In this document: positions 10,264 to 21,440 of the stretch, one piece after another
Position numbering within the stretch: the stretch's first letter is position 1
How the letters are laid out: the number at the start of each line of letters is the position of its first letter
Assembly (NCBI GenBank): GCA_030704615.1
Contig: CM060731.1
Location: 69,110,756-69,174,755, forward strand
Reading direction: 5' to 3'
Source: Takakia lepidozioides
Taxonomy: Eukaryota; Streptophyta; Takakiopsida; Takakiales; Takakiaceae
Length of the DNA stretch: 64,000 nucleotides
Program-made: the position numbers and the translations under genes
Notes under the pieces: model-generated
Told to the model about the DNA's origin: nothing
Seen by the model: only the letters and a program-made list of their open reading frames with translations
Databases searched by the model: none

Positions 10264-13200
10264 ATGGATGGATTTGCCCAGAGAAACACCACTGAGGAGA
10301 TCTTGTTGAGGAACTTCCTGGATAATGGGTCCATGGGCTTGGCCACCAACGGCCTGGACGCCATAGGTATTTCACAGCCTGCTTCTGCCCCAGAGACAAA
10401 CCGCGGCAACAGTGAGGAGCTTTTCAGTAACTGGATCTCGACCACTACCGCCTTTAATCAGGTACATATGTACATGTACTGCTTGAAGTCCTCAGGTGAG
10501 ACAATAAAGAGTGAACAACCCACACGTTATGTGGATGCAATTCTCATGAATCCGGTAAAGCTGAGACCAGTTTACTGCTCGGCGCGCCTGCTTCTAGAGC
10601 TAAACAATGTATCATTTCAGAAACGTTTGGTTGAGCACTCCACGTGCAACAAATTGAAAGCAATTAAAGTTACATTAAAACAGCTTGTCGTTATGGGACG
10701 TTTATCTAGGTGCAACAAATTCAGTGGATCATTGAGGCCGACGTTACAAGATACTCTGAAAGTCCCCCGTAGACACGGTCCTAGTATGCAAAATGTAAAA
10801 TTCTTGAGCAAGTCTTGCAGTTCAAAATCTTGGTTAATTTGAAGACCACACTCTAGAGAACATCCGCCTGGTTGATTTTTGAACAATCAAACTTGGATCT
10901 GGACTTTAGTAAACATTCGTGCGCATGAAAGTTTTCGAGAATTATTCCTGAGCTTCAGATCACCAGTTGTTGTGGATTTGTACGCTATTAAAGCGTCCTA
11001 ATGGTGAGTAATACATGCTGGAGACTCGAGAGCTGGAGGATTCGTCTCATCAGGATATATACGGGAGATATTCTGTTTCAATAGGCATAAATCGAACATC
11101 CAGGAAATAATCTCGAGCTGCATAGGACTCATGCCATGAAGCAAATCATAACAACGAAAATGAAAAATATACACTCGATTTCATAAACACAAGGCCCAGG
11201 ATAATGTTTTTGTGGGCGGGCCTTGATCACTGAAGATGGTTGTTTGGAGCCCAGGCTTTAGCTCTGGCATTGAGCCTGGGCAGCTGTTACAAATTAACGT
11301 GGTAACAGGAATGTGAAAACGGTGTGCAGGATCCAGGCTACAGTGGTGAGTCGCCAGTGCCAAATGGGTACCGCACCAGGAAAACACCTCGCAGGTGTGG
11401 ACCCAACATTTTGAACTATGGATGCATACTTACAGATGTGTACATGTGTACTATGTAAAGGCCAGAGTAGATGGATGATCTGCTTAAGAAATGTTATCTC
11501 GCAACTCCTCTTTGTATGGCAGATGCTGTGACGACGTTTTCTTGGAAAGCAAAAACATCAAGATTGTTTTTCTGCACAGTTGAAAATTCGACCTTGCAGC
11601 AACTTGTCAATATTCGTACGACCTGTCATGTGCTTAGAACTCCCGAGTGAACTATCTACAGGTGTATTCCTGGCGGTATGCACAATATTCACTGTGCAAT
11701 ACCTGCTTACCTAGGCAGACATGCTCGACGTGCGGAAAATCTATTTATCAGACCAAGTTTACTTCGGTACATTCAGGAAGCCGTGAAATAGTTATAATCT
11801 CATTTCAATTTGGCTACGGTGCACCCAGGTTGTCGAGTGAGCTTGTAGCCATCATAGAACAGCAGAACAACTTCAATTACAGCACCAACATCAATGCTCC
11901 AATTGTCAGCAGTAGCGGCAATAGTAGCAGGGCGCCATATGAGCGTGTGGACAACTGGGAGCAGGCCTTCATGCTGCAAGCTAGCTCTCTGGCTGACACA
12001 GATATATATGCTGGTGATCATGCAAAGTCCAGGTAACTCTACATATTTATGATAAGGCCCTGTCATCGAGAGAAGGCGTGCACTTCAATTATAATTAAAT
12101 AACAAGCTGGCACAACTGTTTTGCTGTTGATTCCAGTACTTGTAAACTCCTGGATATCTATATGTACTACTGAACATGTTTTAAGATCCAGAGAAGCTGA
12201 GAATAGAGTACATTTGAAGCTGAAGTCAGATATTGCTGACGCTTTCCCCGCCACGGAAATCAATAAGCTGTGGGGCTGACCAGCCCACAATCCAAATCCA
12301 TAGTTAATTTAGACTTGTTAAGTTATATAGACTAGTGTAATTTCTTGTACAAATGTACTCCATCCACTAGTGCACCAGTTGAAGTATACCTTAACGTGCA
12401 TAGATTCTGTGCAATTTTTCTTCTACCAGAACGCCGAATGGTGGAGATGAAAGGGGACCGCAAACTGCACCAGACTTATCTCAGTTGAAGGTACAGCCAC
12501 CTCGACTGCCTCCACATTCTTGAGATATTCGTAGCCTTGTGTTATCCTTGCTATACTTGTGTTTACCACTCTCAAATACAGGGAAAAGTCTTACCACTGT
12601 GTAAGGTTGGACCTGTTGGCTGGTGCTGGCAGGCAGCACAGGCGTGGCACTGGTTCAACTCATCAGTTCCTATGACTCGCAACCGTTCATCCGAACTAAG
12701 GTACTCATGAGATTCTCAAGCCTGGCCTACTTCGTGGTCTCTAGATCCGAGAAATGAATGAGGGAAGGGGTGACTATGTGTCAAACAACAAAGAAGGTTT
12801 ACAGCAACCACAGCACGAAGGAAAATGGAGAAGGGAGTTATTTCTCACCAGATTCAGGAAGGATATAATGTTGTCCCAGGTAGGCGAAGGAATGCCTAGA
12901 GCCCGGGAAGATGATCTTCGGGACTGAGGAAGGGCCAACGTTTAGATTTTCCTCTGTAACTAATGTACAAAGACTGGCCAGGGAATGTTCTGCACTGGTC
13001 AATCACCTTTAAAGAGGGCCCGGCATTTTGCAAACTCGTTACCTGTGGACAATATGTTGGGAGTCCTCCTTGAGCATCTGGAAGCTCGTCAAGTGTCTTA
13101 TTTATGAAACTTCACAACCTCCAAGTTTCCATAGCTGCACATATCTATCTGTACATACATGTGTGCACATATGTCCTCAGCTTCCCACTGAAATCACCGT

Positions 13201-15840
13201 CAAAGTTCAAATGAATCTTGAAAACTAATTCTTTCAAGAATATCTGACCAGTTGATGTTCCAAAGATGTGAATGGCTCAAGATGAAGCTGACAATTTAGC
13301 TCCTGAAGTCTATTTGGATTGGGGATTGTTTGCAGGCGCAAATTCTCAGAAATGGCGCAGGCTGGGGTGGCATTGGTACAGCCAGACACTAGGTCAATGA
13401 ATCTGGCCAATCCTGGCCCTGGGTCTTGCATGGATCCATTGAACCAAGCTTTGGGTGCTTTTTCCCCAGGTCTAGCCAACGGATGGCCTCTTCAAGTGTC
13501 TTTGCCAAGTTCACCACAACGTCCAACAGTGGCATCAGCTCCCCTGTCACCTGTGAAACCCCCACCTATTAACAGATCAGGCGCTTCGGTATCTGCAGTT
13601 GTGAGCATGCTTAAAGGAAGCTTGGAGCGCAAGAAAATGGCTCCAAACCTGCAGGGACATCAATGGGGCACATCCTCCCCACAACCATCTACCCCTCGCA
13701 CCCAGATGCACGATGATGTGCGCAACTGCACCAGCAGTCAGGCATTGGAACAGTCAGGTCCCAAGCAGCCTTTGCAGAACAGCGAACTCAGACTGCCCGG
13801 AGGGCAGAGCGTCCCCAAGGCAGGCATGCAGCTTACTCAAGCAACCAGTGATTCGTCAGGAGGAGCCCCATCTCTGTCTGTGGGTATGGCAAACAGTGAC
13901 GGGACTTGCACTTCAGGGCAAACAGTATCCACCCACAGGAACAAAGGTATGAACTCAGGCAGCGCTGTGGATCAACCCCACCCTGGAACTGGCGGAAACC
14001 ACCCAGGCCCCAGCTCGCTTGCAGGACCATGTGAGATTCCTGCTTTTTGTTCCAATTTGAGGCTCAGGACCGTGCTTCTTCTCTTAGATTTTCGACATGG
14101 CAAAGAACTATAGACGGCTCGTCGGACCAGTTGATGTACAAGTACCAGGTTGTGAAAGTATGCTTTTCTTCTAACAAAAATTGGGCGGATGCGACTTATG
14201 AACACATATGCTCATCTGCAACTTTGACAATCAATCTGTCGCTTGCTGTGCAATAGGTACGGGAGACCCTCAAATTTCCCTGCAAATGCAAGAGAGTTTC
14301 CGCAAGGTATTAATTCAAGTCCCCGGGTGCTCCTTGCTAGTATTCTCTCCAAATCACAGAGACAAGGTTCAATTAGGAGGCCTCATCTGCGGCTTGAGAG
14401 TGTGTATAGGAATTCCCATTCACAACATAAGTGGGGAGGTACAGGATATAGAGTCGAAATTCTGCGCTAGGCTAGTCGAGGGCTAGTCTAAAGGATCCCT
14501 GATTCCTGAAGTACACTTTGTGAATGTGCTTGCAGAATCAGAACTGGATAGCCGAAACCGTTGAATGCTTCGGCAAGGGCCTAAGTTGCAATGGGATGTT
14601 AAGATTTCGTGGAGTAGTTTTTGATGTAATGATTCTGATTCAGTGTTTCTGATTTTGTGCACACAGAAACCAGATCATTTGAAACGCATGGCATCTATAA
14701 CTTCCTCGGTGAGATCGGGTAAGGGTCAACTTGAAACTAGAGAACCCCAGAATGTGAGATCTTGAAATTGCCTTAAGGACATCTAACAAAAAGCCCTCAA
14801 GCTACTTATCTGAACTGAATCTGAACTTTGTTACAAAGGTATGAATAATGAAGCATGGGCATCATCAGTATCCATTAGATTCTATTATTATCCTAACTGA
14901 CACGCTCGGTTCAGCTCTGTTGCGATTCTCTTCAGACTCCTCTAAAGCGGAGGGGCATTTAAAGATATGTAACATCTATACTTGATTACGTGTTTGATGG
15001 TAATGCAGGCTCCAGTGTGGATGCCATAGAGGATGCCACTAAGAAGCGCCGAGTAGAGCGGCAGCGAAAGTAAGACTACAATCTTTCTCCTCCACAGTTT
15101 CTGTCAATAAAAAATCTTAGACAAACTTCCAGACTTGATGGACAAACTCGTTATTCCCTGAATTGTGTTGTATTCTTCAGTCTCCTCCTTCTACTGACGT
15201 AATCTGGTGATGTTGTCTCTCTTACAGCCATGTATGTGCATTCTCCTGGTTGTCTTTCCTTATTTTACTTCACACAGGCCCTTCAGACCTTGAGTAGGAC
15301 ATTATAATTTCCAAGCTTCCTTCTTCTTTGTGCTTATCATTGGTCCACTCAGTACAATCATCAGTGTTCATACAAAGGATGGCTACTAAAAGAGGATTGT
15401 TGTGAATGCAGGATGGCAGAGGCTAAGGAGAGGGGTTCCCCACTAGCAGCAATGCCTGCTGATTTGCAAGCTTCTGTGAAGAGATGCGAGGCATTGGAAA
15501 AGGAAGTGCGGTCCCTGAAGCTCAACCTATCCTTCATGAACAGGTAACTCCTTCAGTCCATGACACCCAGTTGGGTGATTAACTTGGGGCCAAATTAGTC
15601 AATGATTTATTACTTGCACAACCATTTAGATAAGGAGCCATTTAGATAAGGAGTTGGCAAGGCAACTTTGGCTGGAAGGGTGAAGACACAAAAAAATTGA
15701 AAGGCTTATTGGGCTGCAGGAAAGACTCAGAGCAGACAAAGCGGATAGAAGAATTAGAGGAGCAGAATGAGGGTCTGCAAAACGACAAGGAGCGTCTGTT
15801 AGAGGAGCTTGAGCAGATCAGGCCTGGAGGCACTCCTTGA
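10264..15840 (+). CDS. CYCLOPS: CYCLOPS/IPD3 symbiosis transcription factor
   Basis: CYCLOPS is a nuclear DNA-binding activator phosphorylated by the calcium/calmodulin kinase CCaMK in the common symbiosis pathway. Exons I can phase: 10264-10461 (MDGFAQ..SEELFSNW), about 11829-12032 (LSSELVAI), 12430-12490, about 12642-12700 (MTRNRSSELR), 13336-14030 (VVSMLKGSLERKK), 14257-14306, 14667-14718, 15009-15069 (DATKKRRVERQRK), 15412-15543 (KEVRSLKLNLSFMNR) and 15720-15840 (coiled coil ending RPGGTP, stop TGA). The C-terminal basic region and coiled coil match the family closely, and the summed length of about 545 aa is slightly above the ~515 aa of legume proteins. The exon 1/exon 2 phases do not match, so a small exon of 3n+2 nt is probably missed in 10462-11828. 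The start ATG at 10264 is chosen by analogy; an in-frame ATG lies upstream at 10210. No stop or frameshift is seen in the modelled exons. Confidence 0.9.
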
Positions 15841-16473
15841 GCTAGAAAACTTCCCGCACGTGGGTATACGTCTCCTACTTTGATTCCATTTTAATAGAAC
15901 TTGTTGCATCAATTGTTGCATCAAGCTTGCTGCTAAGTCTTGTTGCGAGTAATCACCAGTATGTCGAAAACTTCTTGTGAGAATGATGCTCCTCATGTTT
16001 TAGTCAGAAAGATAAATAGAAGATCAAGGCTTGAATATAGGAAGCAGGGTGTTGGGTATGGAACTATAAGCTGTGGCAACAAAATGTACATATGCATTCT
16101 TGGGACATCAAGGTCATGTGTTGTGTACACTGGGATGGGATTTGCTTGTCAGCAGATCTTTCATGTTGGTGGTTGTGGCACATCAACTACATAATTAGGG
16201 ATGTGTGATCAAGCTTGCTGAGTCTCTTTCATGTGTGACATGTAAATCCTCAACACAAGCATTTGTTCAACCTAAAGACTACTAAGAGCTGCACCATTGT
16301 CAACTCCGTCAAACAAGTCCAAGCCTGTTGAGCAATCCTCATCGCAACATGCCCTTCTTCTAGACAAGATTGAGAAAAGGAAAGAAGAGGAACTTTACAC
16401 CGTACATTAGAAGGGAATCAATATCACACAGCTGAGTACACATGACCAATGCACATACCTGGCTATACAAGAT
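15841..16473. other. 3' flank of CYCLOPS
   Basis: Presumed 3' UTR and intergenic sequence. I see no domain-bearing ORF and no clear poly(A) signal that I would commit to. Confidence 0.4.
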
Positions 16474-16608
16474 TCAAGGTTGCCGGAACAAACTGGACAG
16501 GAAAGGTTCTCCTCCAGAGTAGAGGCCATGTTGTAACAACAGTTCACCAATAGAGGGTGGCATCTGTACCACAATCTGGACAACACAAGCATCACAATAC
16601 CACCACTC
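16474..16608 (-). pseudogene. Possible terminal exon of an unrecognised gene
   Basis: On the minus strand an acceptor-like CTACCAG precedes an open stretch starting EWWYCDACVVQIVVQ, including LLLQHGLYSGGEPF, and ending FRQP followed by TGA. The amino-acid composition looks like folded protein rather than random translation. I do not recognise the family, and no neighbouring exon could be attached. It may be an orphan exon or chance. Confidence 0.25.
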
Positions 16609-16846
16609 CTGGTAGACATACACAAAATAGGAATTTATGTGTGAGCTTGAGGAGAACTCTAGTATGGTATGGTGCATACGAAATTCTTGCCAAATTTTAG
16701 GCTTCAGAATGAGATGAAGGGTTGGATAAGTAGGTTAACCCTAAATCTCACTGTTCCTGCCTCCTAATGTGTCGAGCACAAACTCTCTGTCTAGTTTCAT
16801 GGAGGTACTAAGGGCTTACCAATTCAATGTGACAGGCAAGCATGGA

Positions 16847-17257
16847 TTACGAATGCAACCACACTCGGTCCCAAAGTCGCTGAGGACCAGCACCATAAAA
16901 TTCATCCACCTTTTCCCCATCGCGGTAGAAGCGAAACGTCGGCATAAATGAAGAGGCACCCTGCATAGTCGTTGCTCAGCTTGCAAAAGGTCGGCAGCAA
17001 TTGCCTGCACGCTTGGCACCTGCAACCCTCGAATCAATGAGATCAACTGCAATATACGTACATACCTCCAAGCGTACTAATAGGCCTGCCACATGCACCT
17101 TGGCAAAACACCCAATCGGAGAAAGCAAGATTGACAACGGGTATCTCACTTGTCGACAGAACCATGTGCCACGATAGCAGAATGCCCCAAACGAGGACAC
17201 ATCTCCCGAGTTGAGGCAGGGAAAGACTTACCACGGGGCTCCATATTTCACCACTGC
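16847..17257 (-). pseudogene. Thioredoxin-like 3-3 type gene, exons 2-3 (internal deletion)
   Basis: On the minus strand exon 2 (17257-17232) reads AVVKYGAPW and has a GTAAGT donor. Exon 3 (17019-16847) supplies CQAC, so the active site is WCQAC, followed by LLPTFCKLSNDY and CLFIYAD. It then jumps directly to TFRFYRDGEKVDEFYGAG and ends VWLHS with TAA. This fits plant thioredoxin-like 3-3 proteins, as I recall them, but about 20 residues between YAD(V) and TPTF are missing. The junction reads GCCGACGTT in both frames, so a deletion between two copies of that 9-mer would explain the loss and the frameshift. The matching first exon lies on the opposite strand at 17564-17739. The locus is therefore rearranged and non-functional as it stands. 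Confidence 0.6.
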
Positions 17258-17563
17258 CTGCACAATCCCAACAGCCACAACCGTTAGAGAACTTTGCCCT
17301 TGTGTTTGTTATCCTCCTCAGAATTTCCTGTCAGACGCACTGCGCAGCTGGCAGCTAATTGCACAGGAACCCTAGATTTCGACAATTCGCGAACCTCCAA
17401 TCCGTGTTTGGCAGTAGAACTTGGCAGAAGCACGTAACTGCAAAGAGGTCCAGAAGATCGGCATGATGGAAGAGTCGAAGATATAAGCAGGGTGTTGAAT
17501 GCTGGAAACACCCCTTTGCCACGCGATCATGCATATACGGACCCGACTCATTGTGAGAGCAGA

Positions 17564-17739
17564 ATGGCGCAAGCAAGCGAGGGAGAAAGCAGTAATATCG
17601 GTGCAGTGCGGGGGCTGGTGTGTACAGGGGTCTGGACGATGCTTCGCTGCCTGTCAATTTTCATGGAAACCTTGCAAGCGCTCATAGTGACGACGAGCTC
17701 ACTAATCTGCTCCATGAAGCCAAGTTTTCCAAGCGTCCT
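17564..17739 (+). pseudogene. Thioredoxin-like 3-3 type gene, exon 1 (inverted relative to exons 2-3)
   Basis: It opens with ATG (MAQASEGESSN), shifts frame at a G run near 17611, then reads VNFHGNLASAHSDDELTNLL and HEAKFSKRP before a GTGAGT donor at 17740. The phase-0 end would splice perfectly onto AVVKYGAPW, but that exon is on the minus strand to the left. Either a local inversion separated exon 1 from exons 2-3, or these are parts of two broken copies. Confidence 0.55.
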
Positions 17740-18200
17740 GTGAGTTGCTCATATCCCATGTCAAAGATTTCCCCATCTACCTACCTCGCAATTACATCGC
17801 CTCGCTCCGTTGCTGATACCTTCCACTCTGCCCGCCCTCCTCAGTCCAACCCAGCACTCCTCTGCCTTCAATCTCCACTCGATAGCTCAAACCGGCATCA
17901 AAATGCATAGGGAAAGTCCCCAAAACTCTGTCTTCTTCGATAACACACGCAATGGCGAAGCGTGCTTCACATCGACAAGTAGCTCCTTCCCGGTTCCCAA
18001 GTAGCTGTGTAAGTTAGCAGAAGGGCCAGTGGAGGACATACCGCCATTTGAGGGCCGTGGACGAGGGCGGTAGCCCGAGGCCCAGGTCCCGAAAATGGCG
18101 GAAGCCCCGACACTTGGGTCTTTCTCGTGCATAAAGAACTCCCCGAGGCTACTTACGGCAAAAAAAAAAAAGTGATCTTACGAAAACCTAAGATCACTAT
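17740..18200. other. No gene recognised
   Basis: An intron-like or intergenic stretch. Short frames on both strands show no domain. An A-run lies near 18161. Confidence 0.35.
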
Positions 18201-18204
18201 GTAT

Positions 18205-18300
18205 AGGGTAATGCCCTGAGTGGAGGGCATTACCAGATTTAAGGGCCTGATGCTGATGCCGATAAATCAGGTAATGCCCCATACGAAGGGCATTACCTGC
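18205..18300. repeat. Pair of GTAATGCCC hairpins
   Basis: Two short inverted repeats follow each other: GTAATGCCCT-gagtgg-AGGGCATTAC (about 18208-18233) and GGTAATGCCC-catacga-AGGGCATTACC (about 18271-18298). The same GTAATGCC core recurs at 18491, 18586, 18660 and 18695, so this is a locally amplified hairpin family. Confidence 0.7.
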
Positions 18301-18476
18301 GTAAAGACCAAGGCTGATTTCTTTTTCTTTCCCATCATTTCTTATCTTTCTGCCCGTGGCAAGTGGTGAACCTGGAAAAGATTTTGGATATAAAGATAAG
18401 GAAATATCGCAGGTGTGCATTACACGCTGTTAAGCTTTATAAGCAGCAGATATTTGCAAAGAGAAATCAGCCGCAG

Positions 18477-18609
18477 TGCTTTAAGTATAGTGTAATGCCA
18501 TGAGTGGAGGGCATTCCCGGATTTGAGGGCCGGATTTGAGGGCACTACCCAGGGAAGGCCCGGAAATTTGGGAATACCCTCCACTCAAGGCATTACACTG
18601 CATAAAGCA
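18477..18609. repeat. Fold-back element with ~55-bp arms
   Basis: The left arm starts GTGCTTTAAGTATAGTGTAA and runs to about 18532. The right arm (about 18555-18609) is its inverse with several mismatches, and the loop is about 22 nt. It is non-coding. It shares the GTAATGCC core with the neighbouring hairpins, so it is probably a MITE or fold-back repeat. Confidence 0.75.
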
Positions 18610-19028
18610 CGTGCAACAAAAATGTACAAAAAGGTACGGCGGGTATTACACCAGAGTGTAATGCACCACCCAGTCAGCGCATTAAAGGGGAGTGTAATGC
18701 CCCGCCCGGCCAAGCCATGAATTCTGGTTTTTGACGGCACGATAAATACAAAGAGAAAAAATGCAAAGTGCTTTATGTATTAGATAATGGCCACCCGGTG
18801 GACTCACTAGGTGCCATAATGCGCCCTAGGGGGCGCGTTCCCTGGCGTAAAGGAAGTTTGGGGGCAGATTCTGCAAGGCCCTATTTGGCTGCAGGCCGTA
18901 ATGAGCCAATCAAAGTCAAACTGCCGATTAGGAATGCAGAATGCACTGGCGCCGTGGAGCGTCGATCTTCTGCTTCCTAATTTGCCTCAAAAAAGGCAAG
19001 TTTCCCCCCCCAAAATCCTTTACGTACC

Positions 19029-19161
19029 CTGGAATGGTCGAGACCCTGCTGGTAACACCGGGTAAGACCACAGGTTGAGGCCGAAGGCCGAGGCTGTTTG
19101 ACTCTCATAATCGGCCTGTGGTCAAACCCGGCGTTACCAGCAGGGTCGAGGCCATTTCCGG
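19029..19161. repeat. Fold-back element with ~46-bp arms
   Basis: The left arm at 19029-19074 contains CCCTGCTGGTAAC and ACCACAGG. The right arm at 19115-19161 contains the inverse CCTGTGGT and GTTACCAGCAGGG. The loop is about 40 nt and has its own small GGCC-rich palindrome. Non-coding. Confidence 0.8.
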
Positions 19162-19439
19162 TGTGTAATTTGTTTCTGGAGGCAGATTACAAATTTTCAT
19201 CCAAGTCACTTTCATCTATTTTCATCCAATCCACTTGTCTATCTATGTATAGACTGTATTAGCTGGCACGCGTGCATTTTTAGTTGGCTCCCGCGTTGCT
19301 TTTTTCAAGTTAACTTCCCGCTTGATTTCTGTTATCTGCTTCGTATTCAATGAGTGAGAATGCTCTAATGACGTTGATGCGCTTGTCTACTACAATACAG
19401 TTTCTCATAATCCTTGGCAATTAGCTGATAGGAGCAATA

Positions 19440-20432
19440 CTGTGGCAAATGTTGGAAATCTGAAGATGTTAAATGCTGATGTTGACGATAATCAATTCAT
19501 CAGTTGCATACTAGACTTTGCAACTATTGAGCAGTCCGACACTCATATTGTTGAGTCTGGTGTTGTTACTGAGTCCACTCCATCTGAGATCAATGTGCAA
19601 TATGCAGATCCATCTGAGATCAAGAAATTGAAGAGATTGAGGACAATGAAACTGATGCACAAACTGGCGGTGATCCCTCCATCGCTTGAGGATTTTGGTC
19701 AGTTGATCCAGATGAAGAAAACATTGTCAATTCTGGAGATCACAGGAAGTCCTCTGATGTTGATCGGTGGTCTAGGCGCCGCTTTGATGATTGGAGGAAA
19801 CACATGAATATTCCTCAGGAAGAGTCGATAGAGGATATGTACGAGCGTGACGTGAAGAGCTTGTGAAACTACTTAGCGAGTTCTTCATGATGGTACAAAA
19901 GCAGGATGGCACATTATATCCCCCGGAGACGTAAGTATCCTTGTTTCTTGTTTCTGTAATTTCTTATTGCAGTTTGTGTAATATTCTAATCCTAGTCAAT
20001 GTGAATTGTGTAGGTTTGGAGGTTTATTTGGGGGATCGGTCGATTGATTCGAGCGCGACTTGAGGCGCGAGCAATGGAGACTGGAGAGCCCGACTCCAGT
20101 TCAACATTCTTCGTGATTCTCGATTCAAACAAGTTCGAGTGTCAATTGACACTGCTATAAAGCGTTCAGGCAATCAGGGAATTGGACGCAAGCGCAAAGA
20201 ATGCAAGGGCCTGTCTCGCAATGAAGAGCAGAATATTTTGAACTTACCGATTACCTCTAGAGTTGATCCTAGAGGCTGTGTATACAGAATGTGCTTCTAT
20301 TGTTCGAAGAACTTCTACATCAGGGCTCAGACCGAGATGTATAACATTGTTGACTCTGATTTCACTTTCGATTTTGACGCATTCGAAAATTTATCCGCTA
20401 CGATGAACAGCAGAGCAAGAATCATAAAATAG
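19440..20432 (+). pseudogene. Crypton-like / ZMYM-type recombinase remnant
   Basis: Acidic N-terminal sequence (frame of 19442) shifts into a frame reading RRRFDDWRKHMNIPQEESIE and DMYERDVKSL, followed after a stop by a stretch ending MVQKQDGTLYPPET at about 19936. After a probable intron or gap, 20100-20432 reads RFKQVRVSIDTAIKRSG, GIGRKRKECKGLSRNEEQ and RGCVYRMCFYCSKNFYIR. The pattern of an xxW..F domain with (D/E)GxxYPPxT, then a helical block and EE(E)xxIL, resembles the N-terminal part of Crypton tyrosine recombinases and ZMYM/QRICH1-type host proteins. The catalytic R..HxxR..Y region is not seen. Stops and shifts make it a remnant. Family call by pattern memory only. Confidence 0.4.
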
Positions 20433-20559
20433 ACATCGTACACTGTCAACCTGAAAAACTGAGGCGACCTGTAATGTCTCATATTCCAGACCTTGTCCTT
20501 ACATTTGAAACTTTTTTTGACCACCGTCCAAAATGGCGTGAAGATGATTAACCTGCACC

Positions 20560-21440
20560 TCATCCATTGTGTTTGAGGCCTTTGGAAGGGTAGTCGAAGG
20601 AGCCAGGAGTGGTGAGTAATTTTTTATGTTTTGGTCCCTGGAGTTTCTGCACTCTATTAATGTCAAGTGGGGCTCTCAAGTGGGGCTCTCGACTTCCTCT
20701 TTGACTTTGATGGTGTTTTCTCTTCAACTTCCTCATCATCGTCTTCAATTGATGCTTCAGTGGTAGACCTTTTTTTTTGAGTGGCTTTTTTTCCTTTTGA
20801 GTTTGCTCGGGCTCCTGCTCATCTCTTTTCCTAGAATAATGAGGCGTCCCTGAAATCTGGACCACTCCAAAGTGAAAATAGACTCACCCGGAACTGATCC
20901 ATCGCGTGGGAACACAAATCCACTTTCCAACAACCCATCCTTGAGGTTCTTGTCCATATTGTCGTCTTTTACGCATACCCAATCGTCCGTCCTTTCTGCA
21001 TCTTGAAGAAATACCACAACATACAGATCATCTACATCAAGCTAGATCTTCATATCCAAAACATGTGCGCATTCCATCTCCAAAGCCCCAGGCTCATCTT
21101 CTTCCGTATACATGAATCGAAAAATATGGGCCGGAGGATTTTATCGCATATTGATTCCCCAAGAGGACACTCTATCTTACAAACGGAATATTGAGTTATG
21201 ATCTGTTTCATATGCTGGAGACCGTTCAGAAATAAACTCCTTGGCGATGTCATAAGTCATGATAGGTTTGCATGCATCCGGACATTTCTTCTTGCACCAT
21301 ATCAAATAATTCTCTATCAGTAAGCCATCAAGATTGAGCTTAAGGACTTTGAAACAGGGTCCGAAGTTGTTTCCATGTAGTACATATGGTGTACATGAAA
21401 GTCCAACTAACAAAAGAAGAGTGAAACACATAATTGACAC
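20560..21440 (-). pseudogene. FCP1-like phosphatase domain fragment (broken)
   Basis: On the minus strand 21440-21177 reads KVLKLNLDGLLIENYLIW then CPDACKPIMTYDIAKEFIS. A second frame at 21017-20757 carries a further acidic then basic tail (KRKKSHSKKK). LNLDGLL followed by a KEFI segment resembles the start of FCP1/NLI-interacting-factor HAD phosphatase domains, with the first catalytic Asp replaced by Asn. The core after this point is missing. Low confidence; it may equally be part of a repeated gene family I do not know. Confidence 0.3.

Noticed and set aside
17887-18132. Minus-strand ORF as the missing first exon of the thioredoxin-like gene
   Set aside because: Its translation shares nothing with the NLAS..SDDEL..AKFSKRP pattern, which is found on the plus strand at 17564-17739.
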